Made by a program: the position numbers and the translations under genes
Assembly (NCBI GenBank): GCA_037957365.1
Contig: JARHVA010001190.1
Span: 1,935,001 to 1,999,000 of the forward strand
Length of the DNA: 64,000 bases
Source: Torreya grandis
Lineage: Eukaryota > Streptophyta > Pinopsida > Cupressales > Taxaceae
Direction of reading: 5' to 3'
Notes under the pieces: generated by a model
What the model saw: the letters and a program-made list of their open reading frames with translations, nothing else
The model's database searches: none
What the model was told of the DNA's origin: nothing
In this document: piece by piece, positions 14,201 through 26,490 of the stretch
Position numbering within the stretch: position 1 is the stretch's first letter
Layout: every line of letters begins with the position of its first letter

Positions 14201-14775
14201 ATATAAGATAGTTTTATGGAAACACATGATATCATTTTCTTTCAAATTTGAGGTGTCAATATTGGTCTTTTTGGTATGAGATGGCTATTTTTAATTTTAT
14301 TAAAAAATCAACTGAACTTTAATACAACTGTGATCAAATTTAAATGATTATGTCCACTAGATAAGGACTGTCTATCAATATAAAAATGTGAATGTGTTTT
14401 TCAACACAATTTTGGAAATAATGACTTGTTTTGAGACTCTAATGGCATGTGAGATGTAAAGAAGAGATTTTAAATTATCAAAATAATAAGTTTTTTGAAG
14501 TTTTCTCACTTATTCCAAGAATGAAAATCTAAATTTTCAAATTATACTTTTAAAATATGATCTCCTGCATTTTTATGACTTTACGAAACTTATATTTTGA
14601 TATGTTCTTTTGAAGTTTTGTGGTGATAATAAGTTTTTATTCTTAGTTACATTTAGAAGGTGGATTTTTCCTTTAGTTATTGATTCAAATGATATTATAA
14701 TTATTTTATTTATCCTATTCTTTTCATTATTTTTATAGAATAATATGATTTTGGGCGAATAATATGATTTTGGGT
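8268..14775. repeat. Tandem array of four ~1.73-kb units
   Basis: Four head-to-tail copies begin at about 8268, 9993, 11743 and 13460, each with a variant of 'agctataaa.aatat..ttcat' followed by 'catgatttat..gtttgt'. The first three are about 1725, 1750 and 1717 bp. The fourth is about 1.3 kb because some 380 bp are missing: the text jumps at about 14120 from 'ctaaactatcactctat' to 'ttaaaaccaaagataatcc', which are separated by that distance in unit 3. Copies differ by scattered substitutions and indels. No unit has a coding frame. A satellite-like origin or serial unequal exchange would explain it. Confidence 0.93.
11597..11664. repeat. 34-bp tandem duplication inside unit 2
   Basis: The block beginning 'caaatgatattataattatt' occurs twice in direct succession (11597 and 11631). 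Units 1 and 4 have a single copy at the matching place and unit 3 a single diverged one, so this is a private duplication that arose after the array formed. Confidence 0.85.
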
Positions 14776-17054
14776 TTTAAGTATGACACTTTGATAATCC
14801 ATTGAGACAAATTTTCAAGAATATATTACCTTATGTGACATGTTTTCTTTCAATAAAGTAAATTTTTTGGTTGGAGTAAAGTTTCATTTATCTATGGTAT
14901 AAAAAAATGTTTGAGGGAGTGATAACCAATAGAGAAAGAATGCACCATTTGTGTGGAACATATATCAAGGTATAACCTTAAGGTCCTAAAGTGTCACTTG
15001 TGTGTTTACACAAAAATTTAAATGTGGTATCCATATATATTTACATTTTTATTCTAATGATGTTGTGTTCTAGGATGTTTTGAATATTATTCCTAGTCAT
15101 TTATGGAGGGGACCCCAAAGAGGAAAGCTGAAATCTCATCTATTTGGACATAATTTTCCAACTATTTATTCCAACCAAAGATACCATATTACTAATGATA
15201 CCACTATACTTTTTGACTTTGTGCCTATAAACAATAAAATAATTCATCTTTAAGACTCTCAAGCTACTATTATGCCTAATAATATTACTTCCATAAGTCA
15301 TAAATAGTCGAATAGTGCTTCACTCCTACTTGTGGTAACACATAAACTCAATAAAATAAATATTTAAGTGAATGATGAATCAAGAAGTTTGAATTGAATT
15401 AAAATCTTACAACACCCTTGGAATATAAAAACTATAATGTTGAGAAAGGGATTCCATTCATAAACCTAGTTCCATTAAATGAAGAGTAAGAAAATTGATG
15501 ATTTTTGATCATTTAATTTCAATTTTATTCTTAGATACTTCATTTTTTTCATTTTAATACTTTTTATTTGATCCTCTATTTCAATATTTTTTTCACTAGG
15601 GTTCTATATTCTTTCATATTTTGATAGTTTAGGTGATACTATGAGCTTTGTTTTAGTTTGATAATGCTTTCATATATGAAAATATTCACTTACTTTTAAT
15701 TTCCATCAAATCATGATAGTTAAAATTTTAACAGTATGCAATATTGATAGTTTTTTTTGGTAATAATGATGATAAGTTTTGAGTTTTTTATAATTGGCTA
15801 CTATTATGATTATGTTTAATCAACTTGGTGTTTTGAATTTATGATTTATTTTGAGATATAATGATTAATGATATATATTATCAATTAATTTTAAAAATTT
15901 ATTGATTGGTCAAAACTTAATGTTTTCAAATTCACTTAGAAATTAATTTGAAAGTAAAAATATATTATATGTTGGTTCTTGGATTTCAATTAAAATCACC
16001 ATGCAAATTATTTCAATTGTTTAGAGTTAATATTTTCCATTAGCTAATTTCATGATGATTGTGTGTTATTGATTAATCAAGTGTTAAATTAAATTATAGT
16101 GATCCCACACCCATTATAAAATTAATGTTTATTTCAGTCTAATTAAAAATATATTCTCATGTCTTTATTTTTAAGTTCACTTTATAAAGAAATTTATTAT
16201 GATAAAGCCTAAATCTATTTAAAAAATAATAATAATAACTTTTAGTAAATTTATAACTAAATTTATTTGAAAATAATTTAAAATAAGTTAAAACTTAAAG
16301 TGTAACTAAGCTCTATGGAAGGATTTAAAATAATTGAGGGATATTATTCAAGGAATAAGTCACAAAGGTACACAAGTTCTAATTGAGATTTCATAATGTG
16401 TTTCTCATTGTTTTAAAGTCTCCATGATCGGTTATTGATTGCTAGAGATAAAAAAATATTTTTTTGACAATGAAGTCCCTCACTTAGTAAATTCAAGTAT
16501 ATCCATTTTTATTATTCATATATGAACTAATTATCTAAAAAATGGACAATAATTAACTCTTTTGATTACTTCTAAATGATACAGTCATATGTGCTTAGAT
16601 CACATTTTTACTGTTCCTAAAAATAATAAACACTTCATACATCATATGACAGTTTGTTAGACCTTATAGGTCTAATACATTCTTGTCTTAGTACAAATTT
16701 TGTAATCAATTATGAAATACTTTGACTTAAATAAAATATTTTTTTATTTGTGCATGACTTGAGTTGGAATTTTTATTTAAAAAATGCTTTGTTTATTAGA
16801 GATAAAAAAATAGTTTTGAAGGGCCCCAAACCTTAAACTATCAAATAAAAATAAATATAACATGAAAGTATTGAATAGAGAGACAAAAATAGGATAGGGA
16901 TAACCAAAATCTCAACAAAATAATATCAAAAAAATACAAAAATAGTTAAACAACAACAACAAAAAGACAATAAAGAAATATCTCAACACAAAATTATTAG
17001 GATCTAAAATAACTTAATTATTTGGCCACCTCCCATTCCTCTACCATGAATTTG
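14776..17054. other. AT-rich sequence, no gene recognised
   Basis: The last array unit ends in a small local duplication of 'aataatatgattttggg' (about 14739 and 14759). Beyond it there is no coding signal or structured repeat. Confidence 0.5.
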
Positions 17055-18450
17055 AGGTAGTATTTGGCTATCTCAGAATCCACCTCCTTTATTTTAATCA
17101 TCTTTCATTTTATTCATCTTGATTCTTTTACTATTTTTGGTTCTCGTGTTACTTTAATTTTTCTTCTTAATATTTTATTTCATTATAATAAAACTAACAT
17201 CATATATTTTTATTGTTTCCCTATTAATTTGGATAATTTTTTAAATGTCAATTTGAATCTTCTTCCTCTCAATTTCCATTTATCCCATTTTGTCTTCCAT
17301 ATGATAAAATTTACTTTTCAAATCCCCAATCATATCTTTCAAATCCTTTGTTGTATTATTCAATGCCATTTTATCATGATATTATTCTTTGTTAAATTGG
17401 AGATACAGTTGGTTTATTCTGATTTTGATTTCCTCATTTTATTTCAAAATTAGTTTCAAAATGTCATTGTGGATATCAATCTTTTTTTCTAAAGAGCTAA
17501 TTTTATCTTGGTAATTAGTTGCATTGTTTTTAAAAGGCTTTCTTTTTCCAATTCATTTTTAAGAGTCCAATTGTTTTCTTACTATAGGTTCAAATTAGTC
17601 TTCTCAACCACCTTTCTCTTTCTAGTCACATCCCTACTATCTATATCCACTTTTATATATGATGGAGGGCTTGGTTTTGACTTGGTAGTGATACCAATGG
17701 TATCATCCAAATGTTTTAGGCTACTCTTCCATGATATGAGAATATTTTTTGGATTGGTTTCTCTTATTACCCATTTTAACATCATTATTGCCTTTGGGAT
17801 GGATGACAATAGTGATATATTTAGGGTTCTTAGGATTATTAGGAATGTTACATTCAACATCATCAACAAGTTTAATGGGAACATTCATAGGGATTTTTTT
17901 CATTGAGTTTGATGTTCGGGTTATATTTTGGGCCAAAGAACTAGGCTTTGGCATGATGGAAAGGAGATAAATTATTAGGTGATGCAGAGGAAGCAATTAT
18001 TTATCACTATTTACATAAATGGATAAATTCACAAGAGATATAAGCATATATAATGGAATGTTTATCAAAATTTTATGTCTAAAATGATTCAATAATGTGA
18101 AATGGTAAGACATAACACATCTATCTCACTTACAAAGTTATATACCTCATTATTTGATGAAAAACATCACTCCACGGCTTAGGTATTAAATCTATAAGAT
18201 ATCCTCCTTAGAATATTATTAATTTATAATTTCCTAATAGAAATGCTAACACTTATTTTTTATTTCTTTTTTACTTGTAAATTTGTTTCCCTGTTTTACT
18301 CAAGCTAATGACATGATAAATTTTTTCCTATGATATAAATAAGGAGATACCTCTAATAATAACCTTATGAACTTTTCAAGACTTATCAAACTCAATTAAA
18401 TAATGTGGATCATATCTCATAGTCCTTTCAATGAAATTTATTAAGCCTCC
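17055..18450 (-). pseudogene. Relic of unrecognised protein with C-terminal coiled coil
   Basis: Read on the minus strand from about 18450, a frame gives sensible protein text over about 115 codons (MRYDPHYLIEFDKSWKVHK ... VIIRGISLFISQEKIYHV), broken by only a few stops. A further piece near 17960-17720 is Lys/Pro/Asn-rich and may be a linker. From about 17535 to 17070, spread over shifted frames, are heptad-like stretches (DKISSLEKKIDIHNDILK; DLKDMIGDLKSKFYHMEDK) that suggest a coiled coil. I cannot name the family. It lies downstream of the LINE on the same strand and may be a captured gene, a further element ORF, or part of another element. The plus-strand frames here are mirror images of this relic. 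Confidence 0.5.
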
Positions 18451-18506
18451 TATTTAATATTTTTCCATATTATGGCTTGTTTTCTTGTTGATTCTAAATC
18501 TAGAGG

Positions 18507-19000
18507 TTATACCATGCATCTATCTCCTCCTATGTTTAATGAAGTGTTAATGCTTTTTACCCTTATGATAATCTCATTGACTCTGATTTCCCCTATTTTG
18601 GTGAATACATAATATATCTCTAGTATCTTTCCTTTACTTTTTACAACCTCATGATGATTACTTGAGCTTACACATTTAACACTTAATAAATTTAGGGTGT
18701 CATGCCTCAATCCAAAATGATTGATATGATCAAAACTAGTTTTGGCACACTTGAAACTTATATCAAATACCTTGATTTTATAGATTTTATTTTACCAATT
18801 GATATCATTATATATTCCCTTGATCACTAAATTCATTATGTTCAATGAATAAAGGTTATATAGGTTAGTTCCATCATGATACTTTTTTATCTTTAATCTA
18901 TGTTTAATAGATTATATTCTCTCCAAAACTATTACACTAAATTTTTTGTTATAAACAATTGACCCCATATACTCCATAATCTCACCCTTAAAAAAATTTA
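18507..19000 (-). pseudogene. Relic coding frame, family unknown
   Basis: One minus-strand frame runs about 165 codons with only two internal stops (one TAA, one TGG-like site turned TAA). It begins near GEIMEYMGSIVYNKKF and ends at SLNIGGDRCMV. Text such as KIGEIRVNEIIIRVKSIN alternates charged and aliphatic residues in a way unlike chance translation. It sits between the LINE RNase H end (about 19.1 kb) and the coiled-coil relic below 18.45 kb, all on the same strand, so it may be the upstream part of that gene. No domain is recognised. Confidence 0.45.
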
Positions 19001-19089
19001 ATAGATCATTTAGATTTATCATTTAGCATTAATTAGATAATATGCTTAGGAATCTCCTAAACTTATTTCCTTTTATTAAAGCTACCATT

Positions 19090-19470
19090 GAAGACCCCTT
19101 TGTTGGCAAACTAGTTTGCCAATTTATTACCTTATATATACACATGACTTATTGATGCCTCTTAAAAATATTTAAGGATAATTAAAGAATCTAACATTAT
19201 ATTATTAATATTCCAACTCAAAGAATTTTTCTTAGAAAGGTAGTTGATAATATTTAGATAATCTCCCTTGATCATTAAATGATTTTTGTTCATCACTTTT
19301 ACCACTTGGATATCCCAAAAAGTGATTTTTTATTCTATAAAATGATTAATTTATATTCAAATATTTCTACCATAGGCTACCAATAAATATCATAATTTAT
19401 TTCTAATTATTTCACCTCCTCTTGATCATGATCGGGTTACATTTGGAGGCTTCATCAAATTTAAAATTGA
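19090..19470 (-). pseudogene. LINE RNase H domain relic (copy 2)
   Basis: The minus strand reads NFDEASKCNP (compare the RNase H start FDGASKGNP), then in a shifted frame KGDYLNIINYLSKK (compare 'VEGDS..II..'), and finally SHVYI.GNKLAN.FANKGV, the 'H..RE.N..AD.LAN.G' ending. A second copy of all but the final block lies at about 20450-20790 with FDEASKHN and EGDYLNIINCLSKK. In plant LINEs this C-terminal domain degrades RNA in RNA:DNA hybrids. Frameshifts make both copies inactive. Confidence 0.75.
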
Positions 19471-20031
19471 ACCATATTTGGGGTGGACAAGATCATTTTA
19501 CTTGTTTTTTTGTCTATCTTCCTTTGATATATTTCTAAATTTACTTCATTTTCAAGATTCCAATTAGCAACTATTTTTCTTTTAGAATATTTAAGCATCT
19601 CCTTCTTATTATTATTATTAATTATTAATAAATTATTTATGATGGCATCTATTATTTTCTAGGCCACTCTATCTACATTTTTTTTTCTTATTTTTAAAAA
19701 TACAAATGTCTATTTCCAAAAAAATCCCTTAAAAATATGAATAAGTACCAAACTCCATATCTTCTTAATATTTTTGTTGTTAAAGGGAGAGTGCGACTAA
19801 CAAGATCCAAAAAGATACCATCTATACCTATTGTACTTAAATTTTTGAATGAATGCTTCTTAAATTTTGATAAAAAAGAGGTAGTTTATAATTAAATGAT
19901 ATAGTGATTCCACATATTTTCACAAATCATACATCTTTCAAAATCTAGAAACTTGTTTTCATTAAATTATCAATAGTGAGTATATTTTATTGGAATGCCA
20001 CCCAAAATAAAAAGTTAATCTTTGAGATTAA

Positions 20032-20214
20032 TTAATTGTAAGATATTTTACACCAAATAAAACCATTCAATTTAATTTTGAGATCTATCATATATCCATA
20101 ATGCACACTATATAATACATCCTTGGAATCATCCCATATTAATTTGTCTTCTCTATCTAACTGGCTGATGTGGAAGCCTTTTAGAAGAGCATTCAAGGTT
20201 GAAGCAATATTCAT
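20032..20214 (-). pseudogene. LINE zf-RVT region, duplicate copy 2
   Basis: The same stretch as at 21226-21519 with substitutions: GFHISQLDREDKLIWDDSKD here against GFHISQSDREDKLIWDDSKD there. A stop after YKISYN-like text shortens the frame. It is part of the 1.3-kb tandem duplication. Confidence 0.85.
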
Positions 20215-21225
20215 ATCCTCTTAAAAAATAGATTTTAGAGATAATGTTTTCCAATATATACTTAAATGGGACTTTTCAATATAATCATACACTATTTCTC
20301 CTATTTCCCTCTTCAATTAGAAGCAAATTTTATTCCAAGGGTTTATTTTTCATAGAGGATAATCAATTATCTAAGTATCATCCCAAATCAAATCACACTC
20401 TCTAGATACCTCATTTCATTTATTCCATTTCTAAAGACCAGTATGTCACTTTATTACCTTATCTATATACATGACCTATTGATGCCTCTTAAAAATATTT
20501 AAAGATACTAAATAATCTCAAATTATATTATTAATAATCCAACTCAAAGATATTTTCTTAGAAAGGCAATTGATAATATTTAGATAATCTCCCTCAATCA
20601 TTAGATGATTTTGATTCGTCACTTTTACAACTTGGATACTGCAAAAAATGGTTTTTTCTTCTATAAAATCATTCATTTATATTTAAATATTTTCACCATA
20701 GACTACCAATAAATATTCTAAGTTATTTCTAGTTATTCCACCTCCTCCTGATCATGCTCCGGTTATGTTTGGAGGCTTCATCAAAGTTGAAATTGAACCA
20801 TATTTGGCATGGACAAAACCATTTTACTTGTTTTTTGTCTATCTTCCTTTAATATATCTCTAAATTTACTTCATTTTCAAGATTTCAATTAGCAACTATT
20901 TTTATTTTAGAATATTTAAGCATCTCATTATTATTAATTATTAAAAAATTATCTGTGATAGCATCTATTATTTTTTAGGCCATTCTATCTACATTTTTCT
21001 TCAAACTTTAAAAAATAAAAATATCTATTTCCCACCAAATCCCTTAAAAAATATGAGTAAGTACCAAACTCCCTCTCTTCTTAAGACTTTTGTTGTTAAA
21101 TGGAGAGTGTCATTGACTAACAAGATCCAAAAAAGATATCTATACCTAGTGTACTTGAATTTTTTAATGAATGCTTCTCAATTTTTGAAAAGAAAAGAGG
21201 TGGATACAATGATTCCACATATTTT

Positions 21226-21519
21226 TCACAAATCATACATCTTTTCAAAATATGGAAACTTATTTTCATTAATTATCAATTGTGAGGATATTTTTTGGAC
21301 TACCACCCAAAATAAAAATTTAATTTTTGGGATCAGTTTGTTGTAAGATATTTTATACCAAGGAAAACCATTCAATTTAATATTCAAATCTATCATATAT
21401 CCATAATGCACAATATATAATACATCTTTAGAATCATCCCATATTAATTTATCTTCTCTATCTGACTGGCTGATGTGGAAGCCTTTTAGAAGAGAATTCA
21501 AGTTTGAAGCAATATTCAT
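21226..21519 (-). pseudogene. LINE zf-RVT region, duplicate copy 1
   Basis: A 97-codon minus-strand frame contains DKLIWDDSKDVLYIVHYGY and, after about 20 codons, IPKIKFLFWVVVQKI. These fit the zf-RVT 'D.L.W....G.FSV..AY' and 'P.KI.FF.W' blocks. The homologous stretch in copy 2 lies at 20032-20214. The zinc-binding cysteines are not legible. Confidence 0.85.
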
Positions 21520-21735
21520 ATCCTCTTAAAAAATAGATTTTAGAGATAATTTTTTCCAATCTATACCTGAATGGGACTTTTCAATATAATCAGACATTAT
21601 TTCTCTTATTTCCCTCTTCAATTAGAAGCTAATTTTATTCTAAAGAATAATTTTTCATAGAGGATAATCAATTATCTAAGTATCATCCCAAATCAAATCG
21701 CACTCTCTAAATACCACATTCCACTTATTCCATTT

Positions 21736-21993
21736 CTAAATAAGTTTTCTACTATCCACTAAAAATATCTGAAAATGGGAACTAGCTAGAATGGAATCCA
21801 TATAAATCAACCTCTCACCCTCTAGTATATCCAAGTATTTTTCCTTTGCTATTTCTATCCATTGATTATTATCTTTTAGTAATATCCATCCCATATTGTA
21901 AATTAGGTCTTTGTTTATTAATTTAATTTTATGAATCTCCAATCCACCATACCTTTTAGGCAAGTAGATTCTATCCCAAGTGAATAGATCCAA
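21736..21993 (-). pseudogene. LINE post-RT segment
   Basis: An open 85-codon minus-strand stretch reads FTWDRIYLPKRYGGLEI then KLINKDLIYNMGWILLKDNN, the typical 'W..ICLPK..GGLG(I)' and 'LN.ALL.K..W' blocks found between RT and zf-RVT in plant LINEs. It lies just upstream, in element terms, of the 1.3-kb duplicated segment. Confidence 0.85.
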
Positions 21994-22429
21994 TCTTATT
22001 TTCTTTTGTATCAGTCTAAAGAATGTTTTTTCAATTTGTTCTACTTTATCTAAATTTAAGTTAGGCTATTAAAAATTTACATCATATTTATTGGAAGACT
22101 TTAAAGCATTTTTTTAATCAATTGGAGTTTCCCTATGTGGCTTAGTATGTAGCCTTTACATCCAACAAGTTTATTTTGAAATATATCAATAAAAGGATTA
22201 TGGAAACTATAAGTTTTTATTTACAAGAATGCTGGAATCTCCAAATAAATTAACATAAAAAAAATTATTTTACATTTAATAATTTTGGTAATTTTATGTT
22301 GTCTAAGAATGGGAGTATTGATAAAATAAAAGAATCTTTTTCAAGATTAATTTTCTAGTCTAAAACCTCCTCATAATATTTCAAAATATTTCTAATATCC
22401 TTAGCTTCCACAACTAAGTCTTCTCTAAA

Positions 22430-22890
22430 AATAAGAGTCTCATCAATAAATTGTTGATGAGATACTTGGTCTATTTGTAAATCCAATTTAATACCTTTTA
22501 TTCTACCCATGCTAAGAATGGTATAGAAACTTTGCCTAGGACTTTAGCCATCATGATAAATAGATAAGAAGATAAAAGATCCCTTTGTTGTATTCCTCTT
22601 TAAAAATAAACTAATCAATTTGAAGATCTGATAATCATTATATAAAACATATGAGTATAAATGAAAATCTTGACCAAATTTATAAATTTAAGGTTGAATC
22701 CAATTTTTTCTAAAATATTATCAATGAAACTCCATGAAGCTCTATCAATGCATCATATCTAGTTTATACCTTGTTTTTTCTTTTATTTTTCAAAAGTATG
22801 AATGACTTCATGGATTTCAATAATAGCATCTTGGATCTATCTATTTTGGATGAATCCACCTTGATATTGGGAAATAATTATAAATAACAT
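22430..22890 (-). pseudogene. LINE reverse transcriptase domain relic
   Basis: Three landmark motifs appear in order on the minus strand. GGFIQNR followed by DAIIEIHEVIHTFEK (about 22.85 kb) is the finger region. RGIQQRDLLSSYLFIMMAK (about 22.57 kb) matches RG(I/L)RQGDPLSPYLF. HQQFIDETLIF (about 22.45 kb) matches the catalytic FADD box, here FIDE, so one catalytic Asp is changed to Glu and the box is damaged. The text after it (KINLEKDSF) fits the next conserved block. The domain is inactive. Confidence 0.9.
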
Positions 22891-23799
22891 AGGTTGTGTC
22901 TTTATTGCAAGGATTTTAGTGAAAATATTATAAAGAGTATTACAGAAGATTATTGACCTAAAGTATTCAAATAATTTGTCTCCTTGTTTCTTAGGGATCA
23001 AGACCAAAAAATTAGTATTAATTTCTCTAATAATTTTCTTAAGGTGAAAAGTTCATTAGTTATTGTATATACATATACTTGGATAATTTCCCAAAAATGT
23101 TGAAAGAATGTTATGAGAAAGTTGTATAGACCTAGATCCTTATCACCTTCCATAAATAAAAATCAAATTTCAATGTTATCAAAGTGTTAATATCTCTTTG
23201 GTTAATAATCACAAGAATGGAATCCAAGATTTGGTTTTCAACTTAAGCATTACAAGTTACCTTTCCTAAAAGAATATTTTATAAGAGATAGCCTCTTTCT
23301 TGATAACTTTCATATTTTAACTTAGACTACCATCCTCTTTAGTAATATCCTTTATATTTTTTTGATTTATGTGTCTAAGAGTATAAATGTGGATAAAATT
23401 AGTGTCCCTATCACCCTCAATTAACCATAAATCTCTTGACTTTTACCTCTAGAGAGTTTGTTTGTTTGTCATTACATAATGATATTCACTTAAAATAAAA
23501 TTCTCTGATGAATTTATCCTAATTCATGCCAAATATTTGAATATGCTTTTATATTTCATTTAAATCCTCGTAAATCCTTTTATTTTGTTCAAAAATATTT
23601 TCAAAAGTATCCTAATTCCATTTTTTCAAGTTGCCTTTTACATGCTTTAATTTTTTAACAAGTCTAAACATGGTTGTCCCTTTAATCTCTAAATTCCACC
23701 ATTATTTGATTTTATCCTCCAATATTGAGTGTCAAAGCCACATCTTTTAAAATTTAAAGGGCATTTTATATTTTTTACATTCATTTATAGATTCAAAAA

Positions 23800-24425
23800 A
23801 AGGATTATAATTAGAATCTATTCTTGGCAATGAAAAGAGTGAAATTTTGATGTAGGAGTCGTTGAGAAAAGAATAGGAATATGTTTAATTTAACTTGTAT
23901 GGTTTTATCAACAAAAAAAATTGTCTAAATAAACCTTGATCCTCTTAATTAAGTCCTTTATACTTTTTGTAAATTCCTAACTTCCTCATTTTTTTGAAGG
24001 AGAGAGAGGAGTAGTAAAGTCACCATACATCATCCATTTAAAGTCTTTATAGGATTATCTAAAATCTCTTAGCTAGTTATAAATATCCCTTCTTCTAATA
24101 TAAGTATTTGGAGCATAAATTTTATATAGAATCTAAATTAATATGTCTTGTTTAGTTGGGAACAATTTAGCCAAATAATACTTCTAATTAAAATATCCCC
24201 TTTAGCCACTTAAGGATACCAAAACATAGAAATGCCTCTCTAAGATCCAATTAAGTTGACCCCATAAAAATAATCTTTGTTCCAAAATTTATTTTTCATC
24301 TTAACTTATATAAGATCTGAAATCTTGGTTTCTTGAACAGCTAGAAAACTAGGTATATGATTCTTTTTAATATCTCTAATGCTTTGATGCTTATGTTGAC
24401 TATTCAACCCTCTAATATTCAAAGA
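23800..24425 (-). pseudogene. LINE endonuclease domain relic
   Basis: The minus-strand text begins NIRGLNSQHKHQSIRDIKK, followed by FLAVQETKIS, the hallmark N-terminal motifs of apurinic-type LINE endonucleases; the QETK glutamate is a metal ligand in this family. About 380 bp on, MMYGDFTTPLSP matches the conserved GDFN motif with Asn replaced by Thr. Stops and frameshifts interrupt it. In active elements this domain nicks target DNA to start reverse transcription. Confidence 0.85.
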
Positions 24426-25114
24426 TATAATCTTAATTTGAGATGTTTGGATGGGATATTAGACCCACTTATCTATAAAAATACATTGATTCTCTCTCTT
24501 TTTTTTTAAATAGTTGTTTCATTATTTTGAATCTCTTTGTGATTAGGTCTTCCCCTTTTAGATTATATCCCTAGTTTGGTAGTTTTTATATTCTTATTAA
24601 TATTAAATTAGATAAATATTATTTTATATTTATATTTTATTAAGGGGAGTAATTTGTGAATCCATTGATTTATCAAAAGAATAGGGAACCATTTACTCCA
24701 TATTTTTCACACTCTCACCATCTGAATTTGATTTTATGGAAATCTTTGAATTTTGGGTTTTTTTTTGACTATCCACATCTAGAATAGAATTAATATCTAT
24801 CAATGATAAAGAGGGATAAAATTTATTATCATAATTTACTTTAGATATGATCTCTCCATCCTATAAGTCTTTTGATATATTTATTATAAAAAAATTTACT
24901 CTAACCTACTTAAAAATATCTTCTTTTCATTATATAGTTCTTCCTTCTAATCTTCTTATTCTTAGACAATGTTTTCATCTTATATTATTTTATCATATTG
25001 TATTTTAATTACCTTATCTCTATTATCTCTTTATTATTTTGATATTTTTTATTTTCATTTGAAGTCTCCCCTTTTTCATTACACTAATTTTTAGTTTTAC
25101 CAATATTATATTTT

Positions 25115-25760
25115 TGATCCATATCCTTCTTCCTGACCGGGCAGTATTTTATCATATGCCTTATTTATTGTAAACTTTGGTAGAAAAATGAAGAGTTGTC
25201 ATATTAAATATCATGTATTCAGTCCCCATAATTTTTTTAAAGTTTAATATATTTCATTAAATCTCTATCCATCCATGCATTCACACAAATCTGGCATAAA
25301 TTAACCTTTTCCTAGCCTTAATGACTACAACAAAGGAAATAAGTTTACAAAAAGTATTGGCTATTCCCATAATAATTTTCATCCGATTATTATAATGGTA
25401 TACTTAGTAATCTTACCCAAGTAAGGATAAATTTTATATTTTCTTTATTAGATTAAATAAAGGCTTCTACTTCCTCAATAAAAGTCCTACTTTCCATAAA
25501 AACTATAGTCCACCCACCAATATTTCAATACAATATTATTGATTATAAAAACAGATTAGAAATAAATATTTGATCATCATATATATTTTAATATAGACCT
25601 ATGATATCCATTTTCCTTTATTCCAACTTCTAAACACATCTATGTTTGGGCTTGTTCCCATAAACTTATCTATCATAAATTTTTCCATCTTGAAGAAAGA
25701 TTTGTCCACTACCTATTTAAGAATTTTCAAGTGGAATCCACACTCATCATTAAATTATTC
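25115..25760 (-). pseudogene. LINE ORF1 relic (DUF4283-like, zinc knuckle)
   Basis: The minus strand reads GKWISYVYIKIY near 25.6 kb, then GGWTIVFMESRTFIEEVEAF, NKENIKFILTWVRLLSIPL and, near 25.28 kb, QICVNAWMDRDL. This follows the usual course of plant LINE ORF1 nucleic-acid-binding proteins, where 'W.VRL..LP' and 'ARICV' are typical. About 130 bp further on, HMIKYCPVRKKD looks like the last half of a CCHC knuckle (H....C). Several stops lie where Gln or Arg codons would fit. In active elements this protein coats the LINE RNA. Confidence 0.75.
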
Positions 25761-25990
25761 ATAAGTATTTTTATTTTAAATAGATTTGATTCACCCGACT
25801 TCATCTATCCCCATTCTTAGATACTTATTAATATGTATATTTCCACAAACCATCCCTAATTCCTAGGTGATTATTGAGTCACCTGAATATTGAGAGTCCC
25901 ACCTTAGTCATATTCCTTGTATTTTCCCTCTTCTTGGTCTAAATAAAATTCCTTAGGGATATAAATTCCTCCCTTCAAAACATCATTCTC

Positions 25991-26490
25991 ATCTCCTTTT
26001 TCCTACCTAAAGTTCTTTTTTGAAAAAAAAAAAAATGTTTACAAATGTTTTTATGCCTAGAATAAGACTTAAATAAGATACAAGTTACTAATTTATTATT
26101 AATTAATTTACATGTAGTATAATCATATTTTCAAATGTGAAGGGTGGGATAGATGTCTCCTTTGTAGATTTTAGTTAAACTTTATCTTGTGATTTTTATA
26201 ATACACATTTTTTACTTTATATTTATGTAATTCCTTTCCTATTAGTATATGTTGATTGTATTTTTTACTTCTAGTTAATGTTTCATAAGATCATTTTCTT
26301 GATTATTTTCTCATTATTTGTACACTAGTGATTTTATCTTTTTATTTTCTTTTATTTTGGTTTCTTTCCCTATTTTTTATTCTTTTACTTGAATAAATCA
26401 AATACATAAGGGAGAAATTCATGAGAAAATGAATGAAAATTAGAGATAGTGAAATAATAATAATGAAGAGATATACTAATCATAGTACAT
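25991..26490. other. Flank between LINE and element B
   Basis: AT-rich, containing a poly-A run near 26023-26035. No gene recognised. It may hold the LINE 5' untranslated region. Confidence 0.45.

Larger units (their letters stand above)
19122..21740. repeat. 1.3-kb tandem duplication within the LINE
   Basis: The blocks 19122-20436 and about 20449-21740 are homologous throughout, offset by about 1305-1327 bp, and cover zf-RVT through RNase H. Copy 1 ends within RNase H and joins to the start of copy 2 at about 20437-20448. The copies differ by many substitutions and small indels, so the duplication is old. Confidence 0.92.
19005..25990 (-). mobile_element. Decayed L1-type LINE (plant non-LTR retrotransposon)
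   Basis: Reading the minus strand from 26.0 to 19.1 kb gives the expected order of a plant L1-like LINE: a DUF4283-like ORF1 with a zinc-knuckle remnant, then endonuclease, reverse transcriptase, zf-RVT and RNase H. Each is still legible in places but broken by stops and frameshifts, so the element is long dead. Its 3' part is tandemly duplicated. The 5' limit near 26.0 kb and 3' limit near 19.0 kb are estimates; no clear poly(A) tail or target duplication was found. Confidence 0.9.

Noticed and set aside
17064..17453. 129-codon plus-strand open frame, hydrophobic
   Set aside because: Rich in Phe, Ile and Leu, as expected for the antisense of a Lys/Glu/Asn-rich coiled coil. The minus strand gives the more sensible protein.
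17508..17906. 132-codon plus-strand frame
   Set aside because: Overlaps minus-strand relic text and has no recognisable motif; most likely an antisense by-product.
18507..18710. Caulimovirid-type movement protein for the relic
   Set aside because: Only a loose impression from aliphatic/charged alternation. No diagnostic motif of that family could be pointed to.
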